A stretch of DNA of 44,571 bases from Candidatus Saccharibacteria bacterium RIFCSPHIGHO2_12_FULL_47_16b (GCA_001790525.1 MGCU01000027.1:1-44571), one strand, 5' to 3'; counted from the stretch's first letter, positions 1 through 8,999 are shown. Notes: generated from the letters alone by a model not told the origin. Numbers and translations are program-made.

Positions 1-1
1 G

Positions 2-253
2 GCTAAGGCTAGAAAACCAAAAGATCCGGAAACTGGTCATGAAGCCGATAAACTCTCTGGTGGCAATACTCGCTTCTTTCGCTACTATACACTAGAGGAA
101 ATTACGGGATATGCGGCTCAATCAGGCTTTAAGGTAGCTCAGGCCGAAATATATAATGAGAAAAATCGTGTTCAGCAGATGATGGATCAATCAAGAATCC
201 GAGACATCAACTGGGTAATTTTCACGGCACATAAGCCACCCCGCACAGAGTAA
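2..253 (+). CDS. C-terminal part of a SAM-dependent methyltransferase-like protein (5' truncated by window edge)
   Basis: Open frame from base 2 to TAA at 251-253: ...GGNTRFFRYYTLEEITGYAAQSGFKVAQAEIYNEKNRVQQ...; the FFRYYTLEEI...GF pattern is typical of class I methyltransferase C-termini. Not in the supplied ORF track because the start is outside the window. Confidence 0.6.
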   Translation, partial: AKARKPKDPETGHEADKLSGGNTRFFRYYTLEEITGYAAQSGFKVAQAEIYNEKNRVQQMMDQSRIRDINWVIFTAHKPPRTE

Positions 254-266
254 CTGCAAGCATAAG

Positions 267-351
267 CCCAGTAGTAGACTTTCGAGTCTATCCCGACTTC
301 GTCGGGATGAGATATTCGCAAAGCGAATAATCTCGAAAGCTCACTACTGGG
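267..351. repeat. Nested palindromic element, copy 1
   Basis: Outer arms cccagtagt (267-275) / actactggg (343-351), next stem ctttcgag/ctcgaaag, enclosing hairpins atcccgac-ttc-gtcgggat and tattcgc-aaa-gcgaata. Confidence 0.85.
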
Positions 352-376
352 TAAGCACCTCTGTTTTCGGATCAAA

Positions 377-940
377 CTAGGCCTTTTTTGGGAGGTATCG
401 TCGGAGGCAGAGTAGGACCATAAGTCCGTCGAAGAAGACAACATAGGCCGGTAGTAAATATCCCGACAATTGTGAACTATCTGCGCTTACCCAGGCTAGA
501 CTGCTAGCCAGCAAAAACCAAAACCAAAAAAAGAAATGCTCATCGTGGGGATCATCAACGACTTTTTTGATTGTTGGAATACCGCCGATGAAGCTGGCAA
601 TAATGCCGATTGTCAGGTTTAGAAACGGTGCATGAGTTACCAGCCAGACAACAAAGCTGCCAACCAACAGAACGGTACTTATTTGTTCCGTCCGGCCAAA
701 TGTCCGCTTGGATTTCCTTAGTGACAAAGAAAGGATTGCCACATTGCCGGCGACAGCCAATGCCGTCATTAACTTAATTCCAATAGCGTTATGCAGAGCA
801 AAGACGCTGAAGGTGTTATTAACAGCAATACCAAACCAGACTACTCGAGTATAAATACTTGGCTGGTATTTATCATGAAAAATTGCATAGGTTGCTGTAG
901 CGTAAGAAAGAATAGTAAATAACCCAATCAACCAAATCAT
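377..940 (-). CDS. Multi-pass membrane protein of unknown function
   Basis: 187 aa ORF with several hydrophobic segments. Confidence 0.7.
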   Translation of the reverse strand: MIWLIGLFTILSYATATYAIFHDKYQPSIYTRVVWFGIAVNNTFSVFALHNAIGIKLMTALAVAGNVAILSLSLRKSKRTFGRTEQISTVLLVGSFVVWLVTHAPFLNLTIGIIASFIGGIPTIKKVVDDPHDEHFFFWFWFLLASSLAWVSADSSQLSGYLLPAYVVFFDGLMVLLCLRRYLPKKA

Positions 941-1018
941 CGCTCAATCATATCAAACCGCTACATAAAATTAGCACTAGCATTTTTTATCAAATTATTC
1001 GGAGTGTAAGCTATCTTT

Positions 1019-1099
1019 ATGCCCAAAATTGAGGTCGCTGGACTTTACAGGTATCCAATTAAGTCCTGCGCTGGCACTATTTTTGTTAAAGTGAGTTAA
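1019..1099 (+). pseudogene. Remnant of a MOSC-domain protein N-terminus
   Basis: ATG...TAA encoding MPKIEVAGLYRYPIKSCAGTIFVKVS*, matching the MOSC N-terminal signature (V..LxxYPIKSCxG) then terminating. Confidence 0.5.
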
Positions 1100-1804
1100 T
1101 TAGGCGGCTACAACCTGTCGAACCGTATCAGGATAACGCGGGTTCAGGCACGATAGAAGATCAGGGTACTGATTATTTATTTTGCCATTTACAGCTATAA
1201 AGCCAGCCACGACAAGCACTCGTGAAGCATTATAAACGGCGTGCGGATCAGCAAAGCGTTCTAAGGCGTCGGGAGTATTGATGTCATCTCGATAACCAAC
1301 CGTGTAAGTGGCCACTGGCTTAAGTCTTTCGTCTGCGATAGGTTGGCCAAGCATACCGATACGAGTTAACCTATGGTCCATTAAACCTAGCAATTCGAGC
1401 TCACCGGCAAAAACTTGAGGTGGGGTATCAAGACCGAAGGATAGAATTGGTAAGTGAACCTCGCGGTCGTAGGGCTTTTTACGAGGCACTATCTTTGCCT
1501 CTTTCGGATACGGTGGGTCAACTATGATGTCGTTAAGGGTGTATCCGCTTTCCTCATTACCAGTCCCGTCACCCGGCTGAAAAGCCACTAATGCTAACTT
1601 TAGATCTTCAATAAGGCGTCCACGGTAGGTTATTGGCGACCAACTAACCGCAGTATAAGGTTTTTTACCATCGGTTGGTTCCATTTGAGTCGCTCTTTGC
1701 GTATTGAAACTAATTTGCTCGCCAGTAAAGTCGAAGTATTCAACCAAGGCCGTACGAATCGGTTGGGCTAAATCACCAATTTCTATATCTAAAGTCTCTG
1801 CCAC
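1100..1804 (-). CDS. Hypothetical protein, 234 aa
   Basis: Long ORF with balanced composition; no family recognised with confidence. Confidence 0.65.
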   Translation of the reverse strand: MAETLDIEIGDLAQPIRTALVEYFDFTGEQISFNTQRATQMEPTDGKKPYTAVSWSPITYRGRLIEDLKLALVAFQPGDGTGNEESGYTLNDIIVDPPYPKEAKIVPRKKPYDREVHLPILSFGLDTPPQVFAGELELLGLMDHRLTRIGMLGQPIADERLKPVATYTVGYRDDINTPDALERFADPHAVYNASRVLVVAGFIAVNGKINNQYPDLLSCLNPRYPDTVRQVVAA

Positions 1805-1847
1805 GGCAAGAATATAACACTTTTCCTCTTGTTTGTCAAAGGCAGTG

Positions 1848-2633
1848 TTACTTTCGTCTTCTCTTAGCCGGTCTTAATGTTTGGCGTGGATATCGACGCC
1901 GAATAGTATCTGGAGCCACGGGCTCGAAGGTAGTAACCCTTATTTCAGGATTACTAAGCCTGTCTATGGTAAGCCCGATAAGCTCCGGGCCCGAAGCTCG
2001 TATCTGATCTAATTTGCCCTCCAGAATGGTAGCTAGAGGTACAATTTTATCTTCACCAAAAGATAGACCAGTTTTTGTGGCGGTTGCTTTCTTATCCCGG
2101 AACTGAAGACGTCGGTGCAAAGCTTTTACAACCTGGCTAGGTTCTAAATACCCGGGAATCCCAAGCTCTGCTTTAGCGGCTAGCCATTCCGGTAATTCGG
2201 GGCCGGAAAAAGCTAACTTCGCTAGATAGTGACAGTGGGACGGATTTTTTACTGTTGATAACGCCTCTTGATATCGTGTACAAAGTTTAGGATTCTGAAA
2301 TAAAACGCCGTCCATCAGCATTTCTATACTTACTTCGGCCCAGGCTTGGGCTTGACGGGGGTGAACAGTCAATTCTGTCATATCGTCCTGAACTTCTTTC
2401 CTAAGGGATATAAAACCGGGTAGGTTGTGAAAAACATCGTCGGTACGTTTATGCATTTTAATGCCTCGAGCAGTAAGACTTCGCCTGCGCCCAAGAGCTC
2501 TGGGTTTAATTCTTGAACCTGACATGTGAATAAAATCTGGCAACATTGCTCCAAGCCAGTACTCAGCCGCTAGTCTAGGGGGTATGCCAGGAAATACTTC
2601 TCTAGCAACGTGTAGGTGGCTCCCATAATTCAT
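1848..2633 (-). CDS. AcpH-like (ACP phosphodiesterase-like / DUF479-like) protein
   Basis: N-terminal MNYGSHLHVAREV...GAMLPDFIH...GIKMHKRTDDVFHNLP resembles MNFLAHLHLA..G..xxDFV...GIxxHRxxD.xTD.xP. Confidence 0.5.
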   Translation of the reverse strand: MNYGSHLHVAREVFPGIPPRLAAEYWLGAMLPDFIHMSGSRIKPRALGRRRSLTARGIKMHKRTDDVFHNLPGFISLRKEVQDDMTELTVHPRQAQAWAEVSIEMLMDGVLFQNPKLCTRYQEALSTVKNPSHCHYLAKLAFSGPELPEWLAAKAELGIPGYLEPSQVVKALHRRLQFRDKKATATKTGLSFGEDKIVPLATILEGKLDQIRASGPELIGLTIDRLSNPEIRVTTFEPVAPDTIRRRYPRQTLRPAKRRRK

Positions 2634-2672
2634 AGACTTTAAATTAAAGCATTTTTAATGTTTTTTTCAAGT

Positions 2673-3719
2673 TCAGGCGGCGTAGAGGAAGAAGCCGACG
2701 GCGATGATGGCATAGGCCGAGAGCAGTTGGGCGCCTTCGAACCAGTTGCTCTCGCCGTCTTGAATGACCGTATTGACAATAAAGACCGAAACGATAATGG
2801 TGGCCAGCTCAAAAGTTGTGAAAATCAGGTCCATGTTTTGACCCAAAAGCAAGCCGGCAAAAACCAGTAGCGGCACCACGAACATGGCAATTTGGGTGGC
2901 CGAGCCGATGGCGATCTGCAGGCTTAAGTCCATCCGGTTCTTAGCCGCCACCACAACGGCCGAGGCATGTTCGGCGGCATTGCCAATAATGGCGATGATG
3001 ACCGCACCAACGAACAGTTCCGTCCAGCCCAAGTTGTGAAGTGCCGGCTCGATTGATTTGACTAAAATTTCGCTCACCCAGCCAACTCCAGCTGTCGAGG
3101 CCAGCAGAATGGCTATGCTTTTGCGCTTACTCCAGCGTGATGCATGGCCAAGCTCCTCGGTGTAAAGGTGTTTATGAGTCCGGAAAATGAAAAACAAAAA
3201 GGCCAAATACATGACGAACATAATTACGGCCACCAGTACGCTTAAATCTTTGCTGTGACTGGCATTTGCACCCGGTGAGGTCAGCAGAAATATCTGTGGG
3301 ATGGTCAGGGCGATTACGCCCAGCAGTAACATAGCGGCGCTAGCTTGAGCAGCAGTTGCATTGAAAATTTGCTTTTTACGGCGCAGGCCGCCGACGAAAA
3401 TCGAAGCCCCTAAAACCAGTAGCAGGTTACCGACAATCGAACCGGTAATCGAGGCTTTGACAAGTTCGATCAGGCCGGCATTGAGTGCTAGTCCGGCGAT
3501 GATAAGTTCGGTGGCATTTCCGAAGGTGGCGTTGAGTAATCCGCCCAGTGCCGGACCGCTACGGCTGGCGATTTCTTCGGTGGCTTCGCCCAGAAATTTG
3601 GCTAGTGGAATAATGGCCAAAGCGGCCAGAAAAAAGACGGTCGTGTCCGACCAACCCAAGTAGCGGGCAAGTATGGCAATGGGGACGATAACTAATCCAC
3701 CGAGAAAAAACCTCTGCAT
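2673..3719 (-). CDS. Calcium/proton (cation) antiporter, CaCA family
   Basis: Two signature repeats: GNATELIIAGLALNAG and GNAAEHASAVVVAAKNRMDLSLQIAIGSATQIAMFV. Confidence 0.93.
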   Translation of the reverse strand: MQRFFLGGLVIVPIAILARYLGWSDTTVFFLAALAIIPLAKFLGEATEEIASRSGPALGGLLNATFGNATELIIAGLALNAGLIELVKASITGSIVGNLLLVLGASIFVGGLRRKKQIFNATAAQASAAMLLLGVIALTIPQIFLLTSPGANASHSKDLSVLVAVIMFVMYLAFLFFIFRTHKHLYTEELGHASRWSKRKSIAILLASTAGVGWVSEILVKSIEPALHNLGWTELFVGAVIIAIIGNAAEHASAVVVAAKNRMDLSLQIAIGSATQIAMFVVPLLVFAGLLLGQNMDLIFTTFELATIIVSVFIVNTVIQDGESNWFEGAQLLSAYAIIAVGFFLYAA

Positions 3720-3730
3720 TGTTATATAGC

Positions 3731-3815
3731 GTAGGGTACGACCCTGTGGAATGCAAAGTATTTTTTATACAAAAATGTAAATTTTTTCCTAACATTCCAC
3801 AGGGTCGTACCCTAC
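3731..3815. repeat. Perfect 23-bp inverted repeat between divergent genes
   Basis: gtagggtacgaccctgtggaatg (3731-3753) and cattccacagggtcgtaccctac (3793-3815), 39-nt AT-rich spacer. Confidence 0.9.
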
Positions 3816-3825
3816 AATAAAGCCT

Positions 3826-4464
3826 ATGAGGCGATGGCGCGATCGGGTTGAGGCAGGGCAGGAGTTGGCCAAAGCATTGGCTGGCTACAAAAATAAGCCG
3901 GTTGTGGTTTATGGCCTACCACGTGGTGGTGTGGTGGTGGCAGCTGAAGTCGCCCGAGCTTTAAACGCGCCGTTGGATTTAATCATTGCCCGCAAAATCG
4001 GCCACACCTTCCATCCGGAATATGCCGTTGGCGCCGTGACCGAAGTTGGCGATCCTGTTCTAAATGAAGCCGAAACCGTTAGCATTGATAAAAAATGGTT
4101 AGAAAATGCCATTAAGCAGGAAAGAGAAGAGGCCAACCGCCGCCGCAAAGCCTATTTACACGGCCAACCACCACGTTCAGCTAAGCATAAAACGGCCATT
4201 TTGGTTGACGATGGTATTGCTACCGGTTTGACTTTTAAGGCGGCGATTGAGGAGTTAAAAGCCAAAAAACCAGCCAAGACAGTGGTGGCGGTGCCGGTGG
4301 CACCCGATGATGCCGCCGCCGAAATTGAGGCCGAAGTTGATGAGTTGGTCTGTTTGCTGCGGGAAAAGTATTACCTCGGCGCGGTTGGCGCCTACTATGA
4401 ATATTTCGAACAAACCGAGGACGATGAAGTAATCGACATTCTAAGCGAGTTCAACGATGGCTAA
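3826..4464 (+). CDS. Phosphoribosyltransferase-domain protein
   Basis: VVYGLPRGGVVVAAEVARALNAPLDLIIARKIG and PRPP loop ILVDDGIATGLTFKAAIE. Confidence 0.9.
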   Translation: MRRWRDRVEAGQELAKALAGYKNKPVVVYGLPRGGVVVAAEVARALNAPLDLIIARKIGHTFHPEYAVGAVTEVGDPVLNEAETVSIDKKWLENAIKQEREEANRRRKAYLHGQPPRSAKHKTAILVDDGIATGLTFKAAIEELKAKKPAKTVVAVPVAPDDAAAEIEAEVDELVCLLREKYYLGAVGAYYEYFEQTEDDEVIDILSEFNDG

Positions 4465-5053
4465 GGCAATTATTTTCGATTGTTTCGGGGTTTTAACCAA
4501 GGATTGGTGGCGCGAATTTTGTGCCACACTGCCCGAAGGACCGGTTTTGGAAAAAGCCAAAGAACTGAACCATCAATATGATGCCGGCCTCATTAGCCTG
4601 CAGGATTTTGTGGCAGCCGTTCATAAAATTACCGGTCGCAAACCCGAGCCAATTGAAGACATCTTTGTTAGCCCCGAGCCTATGAAAAATACCGAGCTGC
4701 TGGAATACATCAAACAATTAAAACCCAAATATAAAATCGGCATCATTAGCAACGTGGGTACCAATTGGATAAGAGATTATTTTTTGACCGAGGAGGAGCA
4801 GGCGCTATTTGACGACATGGTTTTATCATTCGAAGTTGGTACCACTAAGCCCGACCCTCGAATTTATGAGATGGCGGCCGAACGACTCGGTGTTAAGCCC
4901 GAGGAAGTTATTTTCATCGACGACCTCGAGCCGTACTGCGAAGCCGCCCGAGGCGTGGGTATGCAGTCGATTGTTTACCAAGACTTCGTACAGCTAAAAA
5001 CCGCCCTCCAAAAAATCCTAACGGATTTTCAAACTCTAAATTCGAAACCCTAG
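4457..5053 (+). CDS. HAD superfamily hydrolase
   Basis: IIFDCFGVLT motif I, ISNVGTN motif II, K(P)DPRIYE and VIFIDDLEPYCEAA. C-terminal residues run into a heptad repeat. Confidence 0.9.
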   Translation: MAKAIIFDCFGVLTKDWWREFCATLPEGPVLEKAKELNHQYDAGLISLQDFVAAVHKITGRKPEPIEDIFVSPEPMKNTELLEYIKQLKPKYKIGIISNVGTNWIRDYFLTEEEQALFDDMVLSFEVGTTKPDPRIYEMAAERLGVKPEEVIFIDDLEPYCEAARGVGMQSIVYQDFVQLKTALQKILTDFQTLNSKP

Positions 5054-5129
5054 ATCCTAAACATTTTGGAATTTGTAATTTAATACTTCGAATTTGTTTA
5101 GAGTTTAGAAATTAGAGCTTAGAGTTTTA
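5031..5129. repeat. Degenerate heptad inverted repeat
   Basis: Left arm aaactct-aaattcg-aaaccct-agatcct-aaac; right arm gtttag-agtttag-aaattag-agcttag-agtttt. Confidence 0.75.
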
Positions 5130-5366
5130 TCTGCCGGTTCGAATAATTAGTTTGCCTTTAATACCGCAGGCTTTAATAATTTTTTGTTTTTCCAGCTGAA
5201 GCGAGCCAGCCAAGGCGGAGTTTGAAACACTAACCGTTACATCGTTTTTTCTGACAGTGACACTGCATGAGCTTTGGTAACGCCGCTGGATATAATCTTT
5301 AACAGACTGAGATTCCTTGGGCGGGGTGAACTTTTTTCTGGATAAAATTTCCTGCAAACTCTCCAT
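5127..5366 (-). CDS. Small protein, possibly DUF721/DciA-like
   Basis: 79 aa; weak resemblance of VTVSVSNSALAGSLQLEKQKIIKAC to DUF721; SD aaggagg at the correct spacing on the minus strand. Confidence 0.5.
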   Translation of the reverse strand: MESLQEILSRKKFTPPKESQSVKDYIQRRYQSSCSVTVRKNDVTVSVSNSALAGSLQLEKQKIIKACGIKGKLIIRTGR

Positions 5367-5370
5367 CAGA

Positions 5371-5387
5371 CGCCTCCTTCGGAGGCG
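5371..5387 (-). promoter_or_regulatory. Hairpin containing the SD of the 79-aa ORF
   Basis: cgcctcc-ttc-ggaggcg; on the minus strand the SD (aaggagg) overlaps the loop and 3' arm, about 6 nt before the ATG. Confidence 0.65.
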
Positions 5388-5396
5388 CCGTTAACT

Positions 5397-5447
5397 ATTT
5401 TCCATAGTCCATACTCCATACATTTACCATTATCCATTAACCATTCT
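5397..5447. repeat. Degenerate heptad array, one arm
   Basis: tccatac-tccatac-atttacc-attatcc-attaacc-attctaa. Confidence 0.75.
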
Positions 5448-5543
5448 AAAGGGACAACGCTAAACTGATAAGGGTACTGTTAAGCAGTTGGTACAAGAAT
5501 TAAAGTTTTTTCACAATATAACTGGGGTGAGCTGAATAACGCA

Positions 5544-5572
5544 TTGACTTTTTAACACGCTTATGGTAGTGT
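5544..5572 (+). promoter_or_regulatory. Sigma70-type promoter
   Basis: TTGACT (5544-5549) - N17 - TAGTGT (5567-5572), upstream of ORF 5593. Confidence 0.5.
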
Positions 5573-5592
5573 AGGAATATTAATTTGCAAAA

Positions 5593-5928
5593 ATGACCAA
5601 CAGAAATCCATTAAACCCAACACCTGACATACCAGATACGTCTGGTTTGCATCAATTTCAGGATAGGAAAGCAAGTCTTGATAGGCTAGATGATGATGGT
5701 TGGGCAGAAGGTCTAGCTTACATTGCGTTAGGGGGAACTGCTTTAACTCTTCTTGGATGCGCTGCGTGGCAGGGAAAGATATGGGCTGATCGAATTTTTC
5801 CTGATAAACCAAAAGAAAAACCAACACTAATAACACCAAACATATCAAAAAGTGCGGCAGAAATGCCCTCAACAGCAAACTTGAGGAATTTCGCGAGAAT
5901 ACATAGACTTAAATTAAAGCAGAGCTAA
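5593..5928 (+). CDS. Hypothetical protein with one predicted TM segment
   Basis: 111 aa ORF, hydrophobic segment AYIALGGTALTLLGCAAW; promoter directly upstream. Confidence 0.6.
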   Translation: MTNRNPLNPTPDIPDTSGLHQFQDRKASLDRLDDDGWAEGLAYIALGGTALTLLGCAAWQGKIWADRIFPDKPKEKPTLITPNISKSAAEMPSTANLRNFARIHRLKLKQS

Positions 5929-6013
5929 TTTCAGCTCATTAATTTGTTTTACAGAAGGAGATGCCTGAGCTGACCGTTCGACGTGCTCAGGGCGATTCTG
6001 CCATACTATTCTT

Positions 6014-6970
6014 ATGCCAGAGCTACCTGAGGTTGAAACTATTAGAATTGGGTTGGCTAAGCTTTTGCCGGGTCTTGAAATTAAAGATGTTTGGCATGAT
6101 TGGACGAAATCGTTCCCGAATGCTCCAGCTGATGTCAAAAACTTTTTAATAGGCGCAAAAGTCAAAGAAGTTAGGCGGCGAGCCAAAGTTCTAATAATAG
6201 ACTTATCGACCAAATATTCGTTGATTATTCATCTGAAAATGACCGGCCAGCTGGTTTTTGTGAGCAAAAACCAGCAGAAACTAGAAACTAGGAAAAAGAA
6301 ACTAGTAAAAAAAGCTAATTCCCAATTCCTAATTCCTAATTCCTCTGAAGCGGGACGCTTCGGTGGTGGGCATCCAACAGATTCGCTAATTGGCAAATTA
6401 CCAGACAAATCAACGCGCGTAATTTTGACTTTTAAGGACGGCAGGAGATTGTTTTTTAATGATCAGCGTAAATTCGGCTGGATGCGATTGTTACCAACCT
6501 TAGAAATTCCAGAGATTGATTTTATGAAAAAGGTCGGCCCAGAGCCACTGGAAGATGATTTTACACTCAAAGTTTTTGTCGAGAGACTTAAACGTCGCCA
6601 AAATAGTTCAATTAAAGCCGCCCTTTTAGACCAATCAGTCCTAGCTGGCGTTGGCAACATTTATGCCGATGAATCGTTATGGGCAGCCAAAATTCATCCG
6701 ACTATCCCTGTTAAACAAGTTTCGCGATCAAAACTAGCCAACTTATATGAAGCCATTCCAACGATTCTGTGCCTAGCTATTGAAGCCGGCGGCAGTACCG
6801 ATAGAAACTACTTGGACGCCCAAGGTAAAAAGGGAAGTTACTTAAGCCTTGCCAAAGCTTTTCGCAAAGAAGGTGTACCTTGCCCCCGCTGCGGTACAAT
6901 TATTGAGAAGATTCGCGTGGCCGGTCGCGGCACCCACATCTGCCCCAAATGTCAGAAATTGACAAAATAG
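6014..6970 (+). CDS. mutM: Formamidopyrimidine-DNA glycosylase
   Basis: MPELPEVETIRIGL N-terminus, LLDQSVLAGVGNIYADE helix-two-turn-helix, C-terminal zinc finger CPRCGTIIEKIRVAGRGTHICPKCQ. Confidence 0.97.
   Translation: MPELPEVETIRIGLAKLLPGLEIKDVWHDWTKSFPNAPADVKNFLIGAKVKEVRRRAKVLIIDLSTKYSLIIHLKMTGQLVFVSKNQQKLETRKKKLVKKANSQFLIPNSSEAGRFGGGHPTDSLIGKLPDKSTRVILTFKDGRRLFFNDQRKFGWMRLLPTLEIPEIDFMKKVGPEPLEDDFTLKVFVERLKRRQNSSIKAALLDQSVLAGVGNIYADESLWAAKIHPTIPVKQVSRSKLANLYEAIPTILCLAIEAGGSTDRNYLDAQGKKGSYLSLAKAFRKEGVPCPRCGTIIEKIRVAGRGTHICPKCQKLTK
6250..6361. repeat. Composite hairpin-heptad IR-hairpin insertion inside fpg
   Basis: gctggtttttg-tgag-caaaaaccagc (6250-6275); gaaacta-gaaacta-ggaaaaa-gaaacta then aattccc-aattcct-aattcct-aattcct; gaagcg-gga-cgcttc (6347-6361). 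Confidence 0.85.
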
Positions 6971-6987
6971 CAAATTTTTGCTATTAT
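6959..6987 (+). promoter_or_regulatory. Near-consensus sigma70 promoter overlapping the fpg 3' end
   Basis: TTGACA (6959-6964) - N17 - TATTAT (6982-6987), upstream of ORF 7012. Confidence 0.7.
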
Positions 6988-7011
6988 AGCCTCTGTTAAC
7001 TACAAACAAAA

Positions 7012-8001
7012 ATGGTTAGTCCAATTGAGAAATTAACTCTTCAAGAAAATGCATTGGCGGCCGCTATGGTGCATCGCATGGGCGATGCTACCGTACAGTT
7101 TGCAATTAGGAACGGTACAAGATACCACGAAGTCCCGAAAGTCGGCCCGGCGGAACTCAATAAACTTATCCCCGAATATGCACATGATCCAAAAGAGTCT
7201 CTAGCTTGGGCGCGAGAGTCTCTATTTGCGATAAGTCACGATAGCCGGCTTACAAAAGCCGAAAAAGACGAAAGATTGGATAGATATCTCGATGCATATT
7301 TAAGTCTGACTTTAAAACTTGACCACGTCGCTTTTCCGCCGAACAGGGAAGGCGAGATAAACAAAGGAGTACCTGATTACTTACCTGATGGTTTTGTTGA
7401 CATGGGAGGGCAAGCAATGCGCTATGCTCCGCATCGCGATAGAGAGATGATTAAAGTAGACAAAGCTGGCATATTCAAAAAATACAGACCCAGGCTAAAG
7501 AATCTATTCTCACATGATTTTAGTGGGGATTCATCCCACGATAAGAAATCAAAAATGCTAAATTATTTAGCCCAAACAGTAGCATACGATTTACCACACG
7601 TCGGGGACATCGAATTAGGTGGTGACATGGTAAAACTTCACGAACTCCCTGATGGGGTCTGTCGCCATCAAGCCTTAACATTCCAAGTTTTAGCCCAAGC
7701 CATGGGGCTGAAGACCCGATTGCTAAAAGTTAATGTGTCCCAAAATGGAAACAGTTTTGGGCGTCACGCCGCGAATATGGCTAGAATTGACGGCGAGTGG
7801 TATGTCGTAGATGTGAGTATTAGCGATCACGTAGAGAGGGATGGAAAAAAAATCTGGGCACCAGGAGTTTTAAAAGTTGATAGACCACCGAGAAAAGATG
7901 AACCTATTACCTATAAGGGAAAGCAGAATAGCGGGCTCGAAGTTGAATACGAAGCTCATGACAGCATGTTCTGGTTTATAGACAAACCAACTCAAACCTA
8001 G
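7012..8001 (+). CDS. Transglutaminase-like (papain-like fold) domain protein
   Basis: Cys/His/Asp arrangement: LPDGVCRHQALTFQVLAQAMGLKTRLL...GRHAANMARIDGEWYVVDVS. Confidence 0.65.
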   Translation: MVSPIEKLTLQENALAAAMVHRMGDATVQFAIRNGTRYHEVPKVGPAELNKLIPEYAHDPKESLAWARESLFAISHDSRLTKAEKDERLDRYLDAYLSLTLKLDHVAFPPNREGEINKGVPDYLPDGFVDMGGQAMRYAPHRDREMIKVDKAGIFKKYRPRLKNLFSHDFSGDSSHDKKSKMLNYLAQTVAYDLPHVGDIELGGDMVKLHELPDGVCRHQALTFQVLAQAMGLKTRLLKVNVSQNGNSFGRHAANMARIDGEWYVVDVSISDHVERDGKKIWAPGVLKVDRPPRKDEPITYKGKQNSGLEVEYEAHDSMFWFIDKPTQT

Positions 8002-8016
8002 TGATATCATACCTAG

Positions 8017-8931
8017 ATGGTTATCTCGCTCGTCGGAACAAACAGTTTTTCGTTGAAGAAAAGGTTGGATGAGCTCGTTGATAGTTTTGTAAAAAAGCAT
8101 GGTGATTTAGCGTTGGAGCGGTTTGACGGGGAAGAAGACGAGACGCAGGCCATAGCTGACGCCATTTCCAATCTGCCTTTTTTGGCAAAAAGAAAAATGG
8201 TAGTTGTCCGGAATGGTAACATTAACAAAGATTTTGCCGACCGCATTGAACAAATAATTAGCTCAACACCGGAGTGGTGCGGGCTGGTTTTGTATGAACC
8301 GCAAATTGACCGTCGCACAAACTATTTTAAGGTGTTAAAAAGCCAGACTGAATATAAAGAATTTAATGAACTTGATGTACACGGTTTGGCCAAATGGCTG
8401 GTTGAGCAGGCTAAAAAGGACAGCGGCGAGCTGTCGTTTGCCGATGCCAATTATCTAGTCCAGCGGCTCGGCACCAACCAAACTCTGCTTTATAACGAAT
8501 TGCAAAAGCTTTTAACTTACAATCGTAAAATAACACGCCAAACTATAGATGAATTGACTGAAGCCACGCCGCAAAGCCGGATTTTTGAACTGCTCAATGC
8601 TGCATTTAGCGACCAAAAACAAAAGGCCTTGCGGCTTTACGGCGAGCAAAGAGCTCAAAAAGTCGAGCCACAGGAGGTTTTAGCCATGATTGTCTGGCAA
8701 CTGCGTTTAATTGCGCTAGCAAAATACGCTGGCCAAAAAAGTCCAGCCCAAATTTCAAAAGATAGCGGGGCATCTGAATATCCCTTAAAAAGTGCTAAAA
8801 CTTTGGCAGAGCGTGTAACAGAAGAGAAGTTGCAGCAGTTAGTTGATTACATTCTTGAACTGGATTTAAAAGCCAAAACCACCTCGCTTGATCTGGACGA
8901 AGCCCTCAAAACCTACATCGTCACTATTTAG
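8017..8931 (+). CDS. holA: DNA polymerase III delta subunit
   Basis: ~300 aa; LVGTNSFSLKKRLDELV N-terminus, GLVLYEPQIDRRTNYFKVLK, NELQKLLTY, QSRIFELLNAAFSDQKQKALRLY, MIVWQLRLIALAKYA typical of HolA. Confidence 0.85.
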   Translation: MVISLVGTNSFSLKKRLDELVDSFVKKHGDLALERFDGEEDETQAIADAISNLPFLAKRKMVVVRNGNINKDFADRIEQIISSTPEWCGLVLYEPQIDRRTNYFKVLKSQTEYKEFNELDVHGLAKWLVEQAKKDSGELSFADANYLVQRLGTNQTLLYNELQKLLTYNRKITRQTIDELTEATPQSRIFELLNAAFSDQKQKALRLYGEQRAQKVEPQEVLAMIVWQLRLIALAKYAGQKSPAQISKDSGASEYPLKSAKTLAERVTEEKLQQLVDYILELDLKAKTTSLDLDEALKTYIVTI

Positions 8932-8933
8932 TG

Positions 8934-8962
8934 TTGCTTTAACAAAAAAGTTATGATATAAT
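8934..8962 (+). promoter_or_regulatory. Sigma70-type promoter
   Basis: TTGCTT (8934-8939) - N17 - TATAAT (8957-8962), upstream of ORF 9000. Confidence 0.65.
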
Positions 8963-8999
8963 AATATCTAGTTTAGGTATTGATAAAAAAATATACAAG

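Noticed and set aside
187-444. ORF 187..444 minus strand
   Set aside because: Overlaps the end of the plus-strand methyltransferase-like CDS and the palindromic element; no protein-like signature.
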